From positions 1 through 32,153 of the forward strand of contig JAFYYN010000097.1 of NCBI GenBank assembly GCA_017557525.1: a stretch of 32,153 nucleotides of DNA, read 5' to 3'. The notes under the pieces are model-generated. The model did no database searches, had not been told where the DNA came from, and saw only the letters and a list, made by a program, of their open reading frames with translations. Every line of letters begins with the position of its first letter. Position 1 is the first letter of the stretch. This DNA comes from Lachnospiraceae bacterium. GTDB lineage: Bacteria; Bacillota; Clostridia; Lachnospirales; Lachnospiraceae. A program made the position numbers and the translations under genes. Below are positions 7,829-15,292 of this stretch, in pieces.

Positions 7829-8461
7829 ATGAACGAGATTTTACAGAAAATATCAGAGATCAGGATTGTCCCTGTAGTAGCAATTGATAAGGCTGAGGAT
7901 GCGGTACGTTTGGGAGAAGCGCTGATAAACGGCGGTATACCCTGTGCTGAGGTAACCTTTAGGACTGATGCGGCTGAAGAGGCTATAAAGATCATGTCAA
8001 AGGAATTCCCGGAGATGCTTGTCGGAGCAGGTACGGTACTTAAGACAGAGCAGGTTGACAGAGCCGTTGCAGCAGGTGCTAAATTTATAGTAAGCCCCGG
8101 ACTTAACCCTAAGGTAGTCGGATACTGTGTTGACAAAGGTATCCCGATGGTACCCGGGTGTGCTAATCCAAGCGATATAGAGGCGGCCTTAGAGTTTGAC
8201 CTTGAGGTTGTAAAGTTTTTCCCGGCAGAGGCTCTTGGCGGACTTCCTCTTATAAAGGCAATGTCAGCGCCCTATGGCAATGTAAAGTTTATGCCCACAG
8301 GCGGTATCAATGCAGGAAATATCTGTAAATATCTTGAGTTTAAGAAGGTGATAGCATGCGGTGGCAGTTGGATGGTAGATAAAAAGCTGATTGCTGAGGG
8401 CAGATTTGACGAGATAGAGAGGCTTTGCAAGGAAGCTGTGGATTTGGTTAAGGCTATATAA
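7829..8461 (+). CDS. eda: KDPG/KHG aldolase
   Basis: 2-keto-3-deoxy-6-phosphogluconate aldolase splits KDPG into pyruvate and glyceraldehyde 3-phosphate, the last step of hexuronate catabolism and of the Entner-Doudoroff route. The 210-residue protein has the family layout: Glu41 in AEVTFRT, VGAGTVL (65-71), FIVSPGLNP, and the Schiff-base lysine Lys129 in VVKFFPAEALGG, then PTGGI for phosphate binding. The ATG at 7829 is chosen because AAAGGTG sits 6 nt upstream and the resulting N terminus matches the family; an ATG at 7805 in the same frame would add eight residues. The next gene, kdgK, makes its substrate, but a structured repeat separates the two. Confidence 0.95.
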   Translation: MNEILQKISEIRIVPVVAIDKAEDAVRLGEALINGGIPCAEVTFRTDAAEEAIKIMSKEFPEMLVGAGTVLKTEQVDRAVAAGAKFIVSPGLNPKVVGYCVDKGIPMVPGCANPSDIEAALEFDLEVVKFFPAEALGGLPLIKAMSAPYGNVKFMPTGGINAGNICKYLEFKKVIACGGSWMVDKKLIAEGRFDEIERLCKEAVDLVKAI

Positions 8462-8480
8462 ATGAATGTAAACACCTTCT

Positions 8481-8603
8481 AAGGCTTCCCCTTGAGGGGA
8501 ATATATCGTTGCGCGCAGCGTGAGCCATGTCGAACGCTAAAGCATTCGACGTACGATGCCCCTCTGGCGAAGAGCTGTCAGCGAAGCTGACTGATGAGGG
8601 GGA
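8481..8603 (+). repeat. Structured MITE/REP-like intergenic repeat
   Basis: The eda-kdgK gap contains a run of inverted repeats. These are TTCCCC-ttga-GGGGAA (8486-8501), CGTTG-CGCG-CAGCG next to it, GTCGAA...TTCGAC (about 8529-8550), and CCCCTC...GAGGGG enclosing GTCAGC-gaa-GCTGAC (about 8560-8601). The outer ends (TTCCCC and GGGGGAA) are themselves inverted. This layout, including the CTGTCAGCGAAGCTGACTGA core, resembles short palindromic repeats scattered through Clostridia genomes, so it is most likely a non-autonomous repeat, though a mRNA-processing role in the operon is possible. Confidence 0.7.
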
Positions 8604-8648
8604 ATACAAAAGTTTTGAAATATAAAAAGATGAAATGAGGAGAAACAG

Positions 8649-9671
8649 ATGAAAAGAGTCATTACATTCGGAGAAATAATGCTTAGACTTGCACCTGAGG
8701 GCTATTACAGATTCGTGCAGGCTGAGAAATACGGTGCTACATTTGGCGGCGGAGAGGCTAATGTTTCGGTATCACTTGCTAATTTCGGCATTGATTCGGT
8801 ATTCGTAAGCAAGGTACCTAAGCACGAGATAGGACAGGCATGTGTTAATTCCTTAAGACGTTTCGGCGTTGATACCGATGAGATCCTAAGGGGCGGCGAC
8901 AGGCTCGGTATTTACTACCTTGAAAAGGGTGCAAGCCAGAGACCTTCAAAGGTTATTTATGACAGAGCAGGCTCTGCAATTTCACAGGCAACCAAGGATG
9001 AGTTTGACTGGGATGATATATTAGAGGGTGCTGACTGGTTCCATTTCACAGGCATTACTCCAGCACTCGGCAGCAATGTAGCTGAGATCTGTCTTGAGGC
9101 AGTTAAGGCAGCAAGGGCAAAGGGCATAACTGTCAGCTGTGACCTTAACTATCGTAACAAGCTTTGGTCAAAGGAAAAGGCCGGCGAAGTTATGGGTGAG
9201 CTTTGCAAGTATGTTGATGTGTGTATCGCAAATGAGCAGGACTCAGATGATGTATTCGGCATCAAGGCAAGAAATACTGATGTTACATCCGGCAAGGTTG
9301 ACCACGAGGGCTATAAGGATGTTGCTAAGCAGCTTGCTGAGCGTTTTGGTTTTAAGAAGGTTGCAATCACATTAAGAGGTTCAATTTCAGCTAATGATAA
9401 TAACTGGGCAGGAATGCTTTATGACGGAAAAGATTTCTGCTTCAGCCGTACATATCCCGTGCACATCGTAGACCGTGTAGGTGGCGGTGATTCCTTTGGC
9501 GGCGGACTTATTTATGCGTGCTTAAATGACTACAGCAGCCAGGATACAATTGAATTTGCTGTTGCTGCAAGTTGCTTAAAGCACAGCATCGAGGGTGACT
9601 ACAATATGGTAACCGTAGATGAAGTAAAGAAGCTTGCCGGCGGAGATGCATCCGGCCGAGTACAGAGATAA
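8649..9671 (+). CDS. kdgK: 2-keto-3-deoxygluconate kinase (PfkB family)
   Basis: Phosphorylates 2-keto-3-deoxygluconate with ATP to KDPG, feeding the aldolase encoded upstream. The 340-residue protein has the PfkB/ribokinase fold signatures: an N-terminal ATFGGGEANVSVSLANFG sugar-binding block (about 30-47) and the C-terminal DRVGGGDSFGGG motif, with the catalytic base Asp281. GGGDSFGGG is typical of KDG kinases. GAGGAGA ends a few bases before the ATG. It is 23 nt from uxaC, so the two are surely co-transcribed. Sugar specificity is inferred from its neighbours eda and uxaC and from overall family resemblance. Confidence 0.93.
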   Translation: MKRVITFGEIMLRLAPEGYYRFVQAEKYGATFGGGEANVSVSLANFGIDSVFVSKVPKHEIGQACVNSLRRFGVDTDEILRGGDRLGIYYLEKGASQRPSKVIYDRAGSAISQATKDEFDWDDILEGADWFHFTGITPALGSNVAEICLEAVKAARAKGITVSCDLNYRNKLWSKEKAGEVMGELCKYVDVCIANEQDSDDVFGIKARNTDVTSGKVDHEGYKDVAKQLAERFGFKKVAITLRGSISANDNNWAGMLYDGKDFCFSRTYPVHIVDRVGGGDSFGGGLIYACLNDYSSQDTIEFAVAASCLKHSIEGDYNMVTVDEVKKLAGGDASGRVQR

Positions 9672-9694
9672 GCTTTTTATCGAGGATATTAAAA

Positions 9695-11128
9695 ATGGGA
9701 TATTTGGAAACAGAATTAAGATCAAAATTTATGGGTGAGGATTTTCTGCTTAAGAGTGAATATGCAAAGGTCTTATTCCATAAATATGCGGAAAATCTTC
9801 CTATAATCGATTATCACTGCCATATTAACCCAAGAGAGATATTTGAGAACAGAAAGTTCGAAAATATCACTCAGATGTGGCTTGGCGGGGATCATTATAA
9901 ATGGAGACTGCTCCGGGCTAACGGCATAGAAGAAAAGTATGTAACTGGGGAAGCCGATGACCATGATAAGTTCATAAAGTTTGCGGAGACTTTAGAGAGA
10001 TGTATCGGTAACCCTGTACATCAGTGGAGCCATCTGGAGCTTGCCAAGTATTTTGGATACATGGGTTCGCTTAATTCTGAAACAGCAGAAGAGGTTTGGA
10101 AGCTCTGTAATGAAAAAATAAAGAACGAGCCCGAAAAAATGAGTGCCAGAGGGATAATGGAGCAGTCAAATGTGGAAGTTGTATGTACCACAGATGACCC
10201 TGCAGATTCGTTAGAATGGCATGAAAAAATAGCAGCAGATGCATCAATGAAAGCAAAGGTTTATCCTGCATGGAGACCTGACAAGGCGGTAAATGCCGAT
10301 GCTCCTGATTTTGTACAATATATTGGTAAATTGTCAGATGTTTCCGGAAAAAAGATAGCTACCATAAAGGATCTTTTTGAAGTTCTTTCAGACAGACTCA
10401 GCTTTTTCGCTGATCACGGCTGCAGGATTGCGGATCATGGTCTGACTGATCTGCCTGAGCGCGAAGAATTTGCCTTAAAAGAGGTTGACGTAATATTAAA
10501 TAAAGCTCTGACAGGTGAAAAGATCACTCCTTCGGAAGCAAATAAATACAGGCTGGCAGTTTTGGAGTTCTGTGCAGGCAAATATACCGAAATGGGCTGG
10601 GTAATGCAGCTTCATTACGGTTGTAAGAGAAACAATAACAGAAAGATGTTTAAAACATTAGGTCCCGATACCGGATATGATGCCATACTCGGGTCAGATA
10701 ACGGAGCCCGCCTTGCAGAGCTTCTGGATATGCTCACATCAAAGGACAAGCTGCCTAAGACCATATTATATAGCCTTAATCCGGTTGATAATACAGTTAT
10801 TGAGACGATCATGGGCTGCTTCCAGGATTCATCAGCAAAATGCAAGATCCAGCACGGTTCGGCATGGTGGTTTAACGATAACAGGGACGGCATGGAGGCC
10901 CAGCTTAAATCTCTCGCAAACGAGGGCATGCTCGGCAATTTCGTAGGTATGCTCACTGATTCAAGAAGCTTTCTTTCCTATACCAGGCATGAGTATTTCC
11001 GAAGGATCCTCTGCAATCTGATAGGTAGCTTTGTAGAAAACGGGGAGTACGAATGGAATGAAAAAATCCTCGGCAGGATCGTAAGTGATATCTCTTACAA
11101 CAATGCCAGGGAATATTTCAGGTTTTAA
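9695..11128 (+). CDS. uxaC: Uronate (glucuronate/galacturonate) isomerase
   Basis: Interconverts D-glucuronate with D-fructuronate, or D-galacturonate with D-tagaturonate, the entry step of bacterial hexuronate breakdown. The 477-residue product matches the family length and begins with the typical MGYLETELRSKFMGEDFLL-like segment. It carries the metal-site HxH motif in DYHCHINPREIF (His41/His43), followed by WLGGDHYKWRLLRANG, the CTTDDPADSLEWH block, and a C-terminal GMLTDSRSFLSYTRHEYFRR. GAGGAT precedes the ATG. It is the last gene of the eda-kdgK-uxaC run and is followed by a strong hairpin terminator. The oxidoreductase and dehydratase of the pathway (UxuA/UxuB or UxaA/UxaB) are not in this window. 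Confidence 0.96.
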   Translation: MGYLETELRSKFMGEDFLLKSEYAKVLFHKYAENLPIIDYHCHINPREIFENRKFENITQMWLGGDHYKWRLLRANGIEEKYVTGEADDHDKFIKFAETLERCIGNPVHQWSHLELAKYFGYMGSLNSETAEEVWKLCNEKIKNEPEKMSARGIMEQSNVEVVCTTDDPADSLEWHEKIAADASMKAKVYPAWRPDKAVNADAPDFVQYIGKLSDVSGKKIATIKDLFEVLSDRLSFFADHGCRIADHGLTDLPEREEFALKEVDVILNKALTGEKITPSEANKYRLAVLEFCAGKYTEMGWVMQLHYGCKRNNNRKMFKTLGPDTGYDAILGSDNGARLAELLDMLTSKDKLPKTILYSLNPVDNTVIETIMGCFQDSSAKCKIQHGSAWWFNDNRDGMEAQLKSLANEGMLGNFVGMLTDSRSFLSYTRHEYFRRILCNLIGSFVENGEYEWNEKILGRIVSDISYNNAREYFRF

Positions 11129-11167
11129 TATAACAAAGTATATTTTGTTTTAAAATTGTTAAATAAA

Positions 11168-11203
11168 TTAGGCTTCCCCCTCGAGGAGAAGCCTAAAATT
11201 TTT
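11168..11203 (+). terminator. Terminator after uxaC, shared with the convergent operon
   Basis: TTAGGCTTC (11168-11176) pairs perfectly with GAAGCCTAA (11188-11196), followed by ATTTTT on the plus strand. On the minus strand TTTATTTAAC follows the same hairpin, so it can end both convergent operons. The left arm AGGCTTCCCC is identical to the left end of the repeat at 8481, hinting at a common origin. Confidence 0.88.
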
Positions 11204-11213
11204 ATCCTGGAAA

Positions 11214-12629
11214 TTAATCAATCTTTATTCCTGAGGAAAGAAGTTCTTCTTTATACTTCCCAATCTGCTCTTCAAGTTCCTCGTCACTGATGAGAGTTAT
11301 ACGTCCTGCAGCATATTCTGCGTCAACCCACTCTTTGATCTTAGCAACCACAGGATGCTTTTTGTCTATTGCAGCATCTCCGTTTAACTTGTACCATCTG
11401 TTTATCCAGCATGCAATACCTGCAAGTCCTGAGGTGTTTGTTACAGATACGGCAGCAGGTCTGTTTAGTATCTTGTCTGTATCGAAAATATTGTAGATCT
11501 CTTCATCCTTTAACAAGCCGTCAGCATGTATTCCGGCACGTGTAAGATTAAAGTGACTTCCTACAAAAGGAGTCATCGGAGGCAGATCATAACCTGTCTC
11601 ATTTACGATATAATCAGCTATCTCGGTTATGACTCTCGGGTCCATACCGTTAAAGTGACCCTTTAATGAAGCATATTCCATTACCATAGCCTCAACAGGA
11701 ACATTACCGGTTCTCTCGCCGATACCGAGCAGTGAACAGTTTACAGCACCGCAACCATACATCCATGCGGTGGAAGCATTAACAACTCCCTTATAGAAGT
11801 CGTTATGTCCATGCCACTCAAGCATATCACTTGTGAAACCTGCATAATGCTGGAGACCGTAGATGATACCGGATACACTTCTGGGAAGGGCAACTCCCGG
11901 GTAAGGGATACCGTAGCCCATAGTATCGCACGCACGAATCTTGATCGGGATACCGCTTTCATCGGAAAGCTTCTTTAATTCGCTGGCGAAAGGAATAACA
12001 AATCCATAAAAATCAGCCCTTGTTATATCTTCAAAGTGACAGCGGGGACGCAGACCGTGGCTTAAGCATTCCTTTACGATACCGAGGTATTTATCAAGAG
12101 CCTGTGCACGGGTAAGCCCCATTTTCTTGAAAATATGATAATCTGAACAGCTGACTAAAACACCGGTTTCCTTAATTCCTAAATCCTTGGCAAGCTCGAA
12201 ATCCTGCTTTGAAGCACGTATCCAGGTAGTGATCTCGGGGAATTCGTAGTCGAGTGACATACATTCCTGTAATGCATCACGGTCTTTCTTTGAATAAACG
12301 AAAAACTCGGTCTGGCGGATCATACCCTTTTTACCGCCCAGGCGGTGGAGCATCTTGTAGATATCAACCATCTGCTTTGTGGTATACGGGGTACGTGACT
12401 GCTGCCCGTCACGGAAAGAAGTATCAGTGATAAAAATATCCTCGGGCATGTTCATCGGAACACGACGATAGTTAAAGGGAATCTTGGGTACCTCTGTATA
12501 CGGATATATAAGACGGAACAGCTCGGGCTCGGAAACATCCTGGAGCTGGTATGAATACGGATCCTGCTCAAGCAGATTTGTATTCGGATTTATTGATAAT
12601 TCGGTAGCTTTGGATCTTTGGTTTGTCAT
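11214..12629 (-). CDS. DRE-TIM metallolyase, probable Re-citrate synthase or a homocitrate/isopropylmalate synthase relative
   Basis: A 471-residue acyl-CoA condensing enzyme of the DRE-TIM class. It shows TDTSFRDGQQSR (acetyl-CoA/metal site, Asp-Gly-Gln), the metal-binding HxH in EWHGHNDF, and the late RAGIHADGLLKDEE block. The roughly 65-residue N-terminal extension before the first motif (PYTEVPKIPFNYRRVPMNMPEDI) and the overall length do not fit classical LeuA. They recall the Re-face citrate synthases described in Clostridium kluyveri and other anaerobes, which make citrate from oxaloacetate and acetyl-CoA for glutamate synthesis. That specificity is an inference. AAAGGAG lies 10 nt before the ATG. 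It follows the malic enzyme gene by 61 nt with no terminator, so they form an operon. Confidence 0.75.
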   Translation of the reverse strand: MTNQRSKATELSINPNTNLLEQDPYSYQLQDVSEPELFRLIYPYTEVPKIPFNYRRVPMNMPEDIFITDTSFRDGQQSRTPYTTKQMVDIYKMLHRLGGKKGMIRQTEFFVYSKKDRDALQECMSLDYEFPEITTWIRASKQDFELAKDLGIKETGVLVSCSDYHIFKKMGLTRAQALDKYLGIVKECLSHGLRPRCHFEDITRADFYGFVIPFASELKKLSDESGIPIKIRACDTMGYGIPYPGVALPRSVSGIIYGLQHYAGFTSDMLEWHGHNDFYKGVVNASTAWMYGCGAVNCSLLGIGERTGNVPVEAMVMEYASLKGHFNGMDPRVITEIADYIVNETGYDLPPMTPFVGSHFNLTRAGIHADGLLKDEEIYNIFDTDKILNRPAAVSVTNTSGLAGIACWINRWYKLNGDAAIDKKHPVVAKIKEWVDAEYAAGRITLISDEELEEQIGKYKEELLSSGIKID

Positions 12630-12690
12630 TTTTGTAGTACTCCTTTCATGGACATCACTGATATAAGGGATGTCTTATGTATAAACCGGA

Positions 12691-13866
12691 TCAGACAAGT
12701 CTTGCAACACCGGTCTTCTTAGCAGCTTCTGCCACTGCCTTTGCTACAGCCTGAGCAACATTTCTGTCAAGGGCTGAAGGAATGATATATTCGGGAGTAA
12801 GCTCGCTTTCAGGGATATAATTTGCTATAGCCTCAGCTGCAGCAATCTTCATTTCGTCATTTATATCAGAAGCTCTTACATCAAGAGCACCTCTGAAGAT
12901 ACCTGGGAATGCAAGTACATTGTTTATCTGATTTGCGAAATCGCTTCTTCCGGTACCAACTACTGCGGCACCTGCTGCCTTTGCTTCATCGGGCATGATC
13001 TCGGGAGTAGGGTTAGCCATCGGGAAAAGGATGGGGTCAGGTGACATCGAACGTACCATCTCGGGTGTGACAAGACCGGGAGCGGAAATTCCGATAAATA
13101 CATCTGCGCCTTTAAGTACATCTGCTAAGGTACCCTTTCTCATCTGTCTGTTGGTAACGGCAGCCATTTCTTCCTTTTCGGGGTTAAGACCCTCACGGCC
13201 TTCGTAGATAGCACCCTTTCTGTCACAGAGTACTACGTCCTTAAGTCCCATTTTAATAAGAAGCTTAATTATTGCGATACCGGCAGCACCTGCTCCGCTT
13301 GTAACGACTCTTAAGTCGGAGAGCTTTCTTCCGGTAAGCTTCATTGCATTCATCATGGCTGCAAGCACAACTACTGCGGTACCGTGCTGATCATCATGGA
13401 AGATCGGGATATCACAGACCTGTTTAAGCCTTCTTTCAATCTCAAAGCATCTCGGAGCTGAAATATCCTCTAAGTTGATGCCACCGAATGAACCGGAGAT
13501 CAGGCTGACTGTTTTAACTATTTCATCAACATCCTTTGACTTTACACAGAGCGGAATGGCATCCACATCTCCGAAGGACTTGAAAAGAGCACATTTACCT
13601 TCCATAACCGGCATACCTGCTTCGGGTCCTATATCACCGAGACCTAAAACTGCAGTTCCGTCAGTAATGACAGCTACAAGATTTGAACGTCTTGTAAGAT
13701 CGTAACTCTTATTTATATCCTTCTGTATCTCGAGACAGGGCTGTGCAACACCGGGGGTATATGCCAGGGAAAGATCATCCCTTGTAACAAGTGGCGCACG
13801 GCAGATAACTTCAATCTTGCCCTTCCATTCGTAATGCTTCTTTAAAGATTCTTCTGCGTAATTCAT
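12691..13866 (-). CDS. Malic enzyme (short bacterial type)
   Basis: Oxidatively decarboxylates malate to pyruvate with NAD(P), or runs in reverse. The 391-residue protein has the short bacterial ME layout. It shows the tyrosine region LAYTPGVAQPC, the substrate lysine in VMEGKCALFKSFG, the metal site EDISAPRCFEIE followed by HDDQHGTAVV, and the Rossmann motif TSGAGAAGIAI near residue 190. The C-terminal NPTPEI and ALDVRA segments also match. It is the first gene of a two-gene operon with the Re-citrate-synthase-like gene, which suggests a C4/C2 carbon branch feeding glutamate or pyruvate. A modest GGGTGA lies upstream of the ATG at 13866. Cofactor preference cannot be read from the sequence with confidence. 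Confidence 0.93.
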   Translation of the reverse strand: MNYAEESLKKHYEWKGKIEVICRAPLVTRDDLSLAYTPGVAQPCLEIQKDINKSYDLTRRSNLVAVITDGTAVLGLGDIGPEAGMPVMEGKCALFKSFGDVDAIPLCVKSKDVDEIVKTVSLISGSFGGINLEDISAPRCFEIERRLKQVCDIPIFHDDQHGTAVVVLAAMMNAMKLTGRKLSDLRVVTSGAGAAGIAIIKLLIKMGLKDVVLCDRKGAIYEGREGLNPEKEEMAAVTNRQMRKGTLADVLKGADVFIGISAPGLVTPEMVRSMSPDPILFPMANPTPEIMPDEAKAAGAAVVGTGRSDFANQINNVLAFPGIFRGALDVRASDINDEMKIAAAEAIANYIPESELTPEYIIPSALDRNVAQAVAKAVAEAAKKTGVARLV

Positions 13867-13917
13867 AGAGTTGTATCACCCGGCTTTTGACCGGTCCTTT
13901 CTTTTGTAATCTAGCAC

Positions 13918-13946
13918 ATTATATCCCAAAGATAAAAGATATGCAA
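13918..13946 (-). promoter_or_regulatory. Promoter of the malic enzyme operon
   Basis: On the minus strand TTGCAT (13946-13941) and TATAAT (13923-13918) are 17 bp apart, giving a start near 13911 and a leader of about 45 nt that contains a small GACCGGTC palindrome. Confidence 0.75.
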
Positions 13947-13985
13947 CTTCTTTCAAAAAAAATTTTGAAAATCTATTCAAACCTA

Positions 13986-14014
13986 TTGACAAATTCATTT
14001 AAAAGAAATATAAT
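13986..14014 (+). promoter_or_regulatory. Promoter of the Tad pilus operon
   Basis: TTGACA (13986-13991) and TATAAT (14009-14014) are separated by 17 bp, with A-rich flanks. It is the only strong plus-strand promoter found before the ten co-directional pilus genes, and it diverges from the malic enzyme promoter. Confidence 0.85.
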
Positions 14015-14020
14015 ATAGAC

Positions 14021-14197
14021 ACTTTTCAGATGGTAATAAAAAAAATTCGGTAACTTAATTTAGTTTGTTTTTTTACTTTTTTATCTATTTATTTCTTTTA
14101 TTCCTATTTTCAGGAGCCTCCCAAGAAATTTGGAATTAAATATTTAAAGGTTTTATTTTTACGCCCATTTTTTGAAAAAACAAGGAGAATACACGCT
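14021..14197 (+). other. Long T-rich 5' leader of the Tad operon
   Basis: About 177 transcribed bases precede the first pilus gene. The centre (14055-14110) is strongly T-rich, and around 14110-14135 there are only short hairpins (AGGAGCCTCC, CCAAGAAATTTGG). AAGGAG lies just upstream of the start at 14198. No cyclic-di-GMP riboswitch core or other known riboswitch was recognised. Confidence 0.5.
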
Positions 14198-15223
14198 ATG
14201 AAGCCTGTTTTGGTCATTAGGACGTCTGACAAGGAATATGGGGAAAAGCTGGCCAACAATTTTAACAGGAGTGCTGACTCGATTTTCCAGACATATGTCT
14301 TTTCTGAGACGGAAGCCTTTGAGGAGTTTGCAAAAACAAACATAATAAATGTATTATTATGCGATGAAGACATCTCTATAATAGAAGGAGAAGATCTGAG
14401 GGCTGACCTGATGATCAATCTGACTGAAGCCAGTTTTGTAAGGGAAGATGATGTGGCTGACGGCTGTATACATACCATAATAAAGTTTCAGCCCTATGAT
14501 GATATTATTAAGGAAGTTAAGTCTCTGTACAGGGATTTCCTGACTCCTGACAGACCCAAAGAAAAAGCCGAAATGCTTATAAAGAAACTGCGTGTAGTGT
14601 GCTCACCGATCGGAGGAGCCTACAGTTCTACCTTTGCATTGGCCTTGGCCAGCTACTATTCTCAGACCGGACCGACTATATTTCTTACATTTGACCCGTT
14701 CTTCGTACTTCCCAATAAAGAAAAAGATATAAGAGAAGGTACACTCTCAGATCTCTGGCTCTATCTTTCACAAGGGTCAGGGGTATCATACCCTAATGTA
14801 AGGATGGCGGAACATATACGTTTCTGTGCAAGCAGATATGGTAATCTGGAGCTGCTCAACAGCGTTTCATACTGGTATGACATTTGTGATATAGATGAAG
14901 TGATCATGCATAATATCTTAGATTCCATCTGTAATACCGGCGTATTTCAGAATGCTGTTTTTGACCTCGGTTTTTTCGGCAAACCGAGCATTCAGGCGCT
15001 TGAAGCTGCGGATATAATATATGTTCCTACAGTGGATACGCCCTTAAACCAGAAAAAAATAGCCGAGTTTAAAAGACAGTTATCGTATTCGAATAATGGG
15101 ATTTTTATGGAAAAGATAAGAGAGCTGAATCTGCCTGTAGATGAAGGACTAAAGGGAGAGTATGATTATTCAAAGCTTTTGGAAGGAAAACTCGGAAGAT
15201 ATATAGCTGCACAGGATTTATAG
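14198..15223 (+). CDS. TadZ/CpaE-like pilus assembly protein with no usable P-loop
   Basis: TadZ/CpaE proteins place the Tad pilus machine in the cell and combine a receiver-like domain with a ParA/MinD-type ATPase domain. This 341-residue product has a receiver-like first half (1 to about 115, LLCDEDISII as the pseudo-phosphorylation strand) and a MinD-like second half. In that half the P-loop position reads VCSPIGGAYSSTFALALASYY (about 134-154). The Gly-Gly and Ser/Thr remain, but the lysines needed for ATP binding are missing. The strand FLTFDPFF and the late VFDLGFFGKPSIQALEAADIIYVP segment still fit the fold. Its place first in the operon, directly before cpaF, supports the call. The family assignment rests on position and fold pattern, not on strong identity. 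Confidence 0.65.
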   Translation: MKPVLVIRTSDKEYGEKLANNFNRSADSIFQTYVFSETEAFEEFAKTNIINVLLCDEDISIIEGEDLRADLMINLTEASFVREDDVADGCIHTIIKFQPYDDIIKEVKSLYRDFLTPDRPKEKAEMLIKKLRVVCSPIGGAYSSTFALALASYYSQTGPTIFLTFDPFFVLPNKEKDIREGTLSDLWLYLSQGSGVSYPNVRMAEHIRFCASRYGNLELLNSVSYWYDICDIDEVIMHNILDSICNTGVFQNAVFDLGFFGKPSIQALEAADIIYVPTVDTPLNQKKIAEFKRQLSYSNNGIFMEKIRELNLPVDEGLKGEYDYSKLLEGKLGRYIAAQDL

Positions 15224-15292
15224 CGACATAAAACAGGAAGGGAGGAACTGCATATAATAGACAAGGATGAAAGAAAACGCCTGACAGGTGAG

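Noticed and set aside
7636-8136. A 166-codon minus-strand frame over eda and its upstream region
   Set aside because: It is antisense to a clear aldolase gene, has a low-complexity Ser/Ile/Thr-rich composition and no ribosome site.
8462-8648. A riboswitch or ordinary terminator in the eda-kdgK gap
   Set aside because: The hairpins are not followed by a U tract on the plus strand and match no known riboswitch layout; a repeat element fits better.
14021-14197. A cyclic-di-GMP riboswitch before the Tad operon
   Set aside because: No conserved GCACAGGGCA-type core or matching stems were found; the leader is mostly T-rich and lightly structured.
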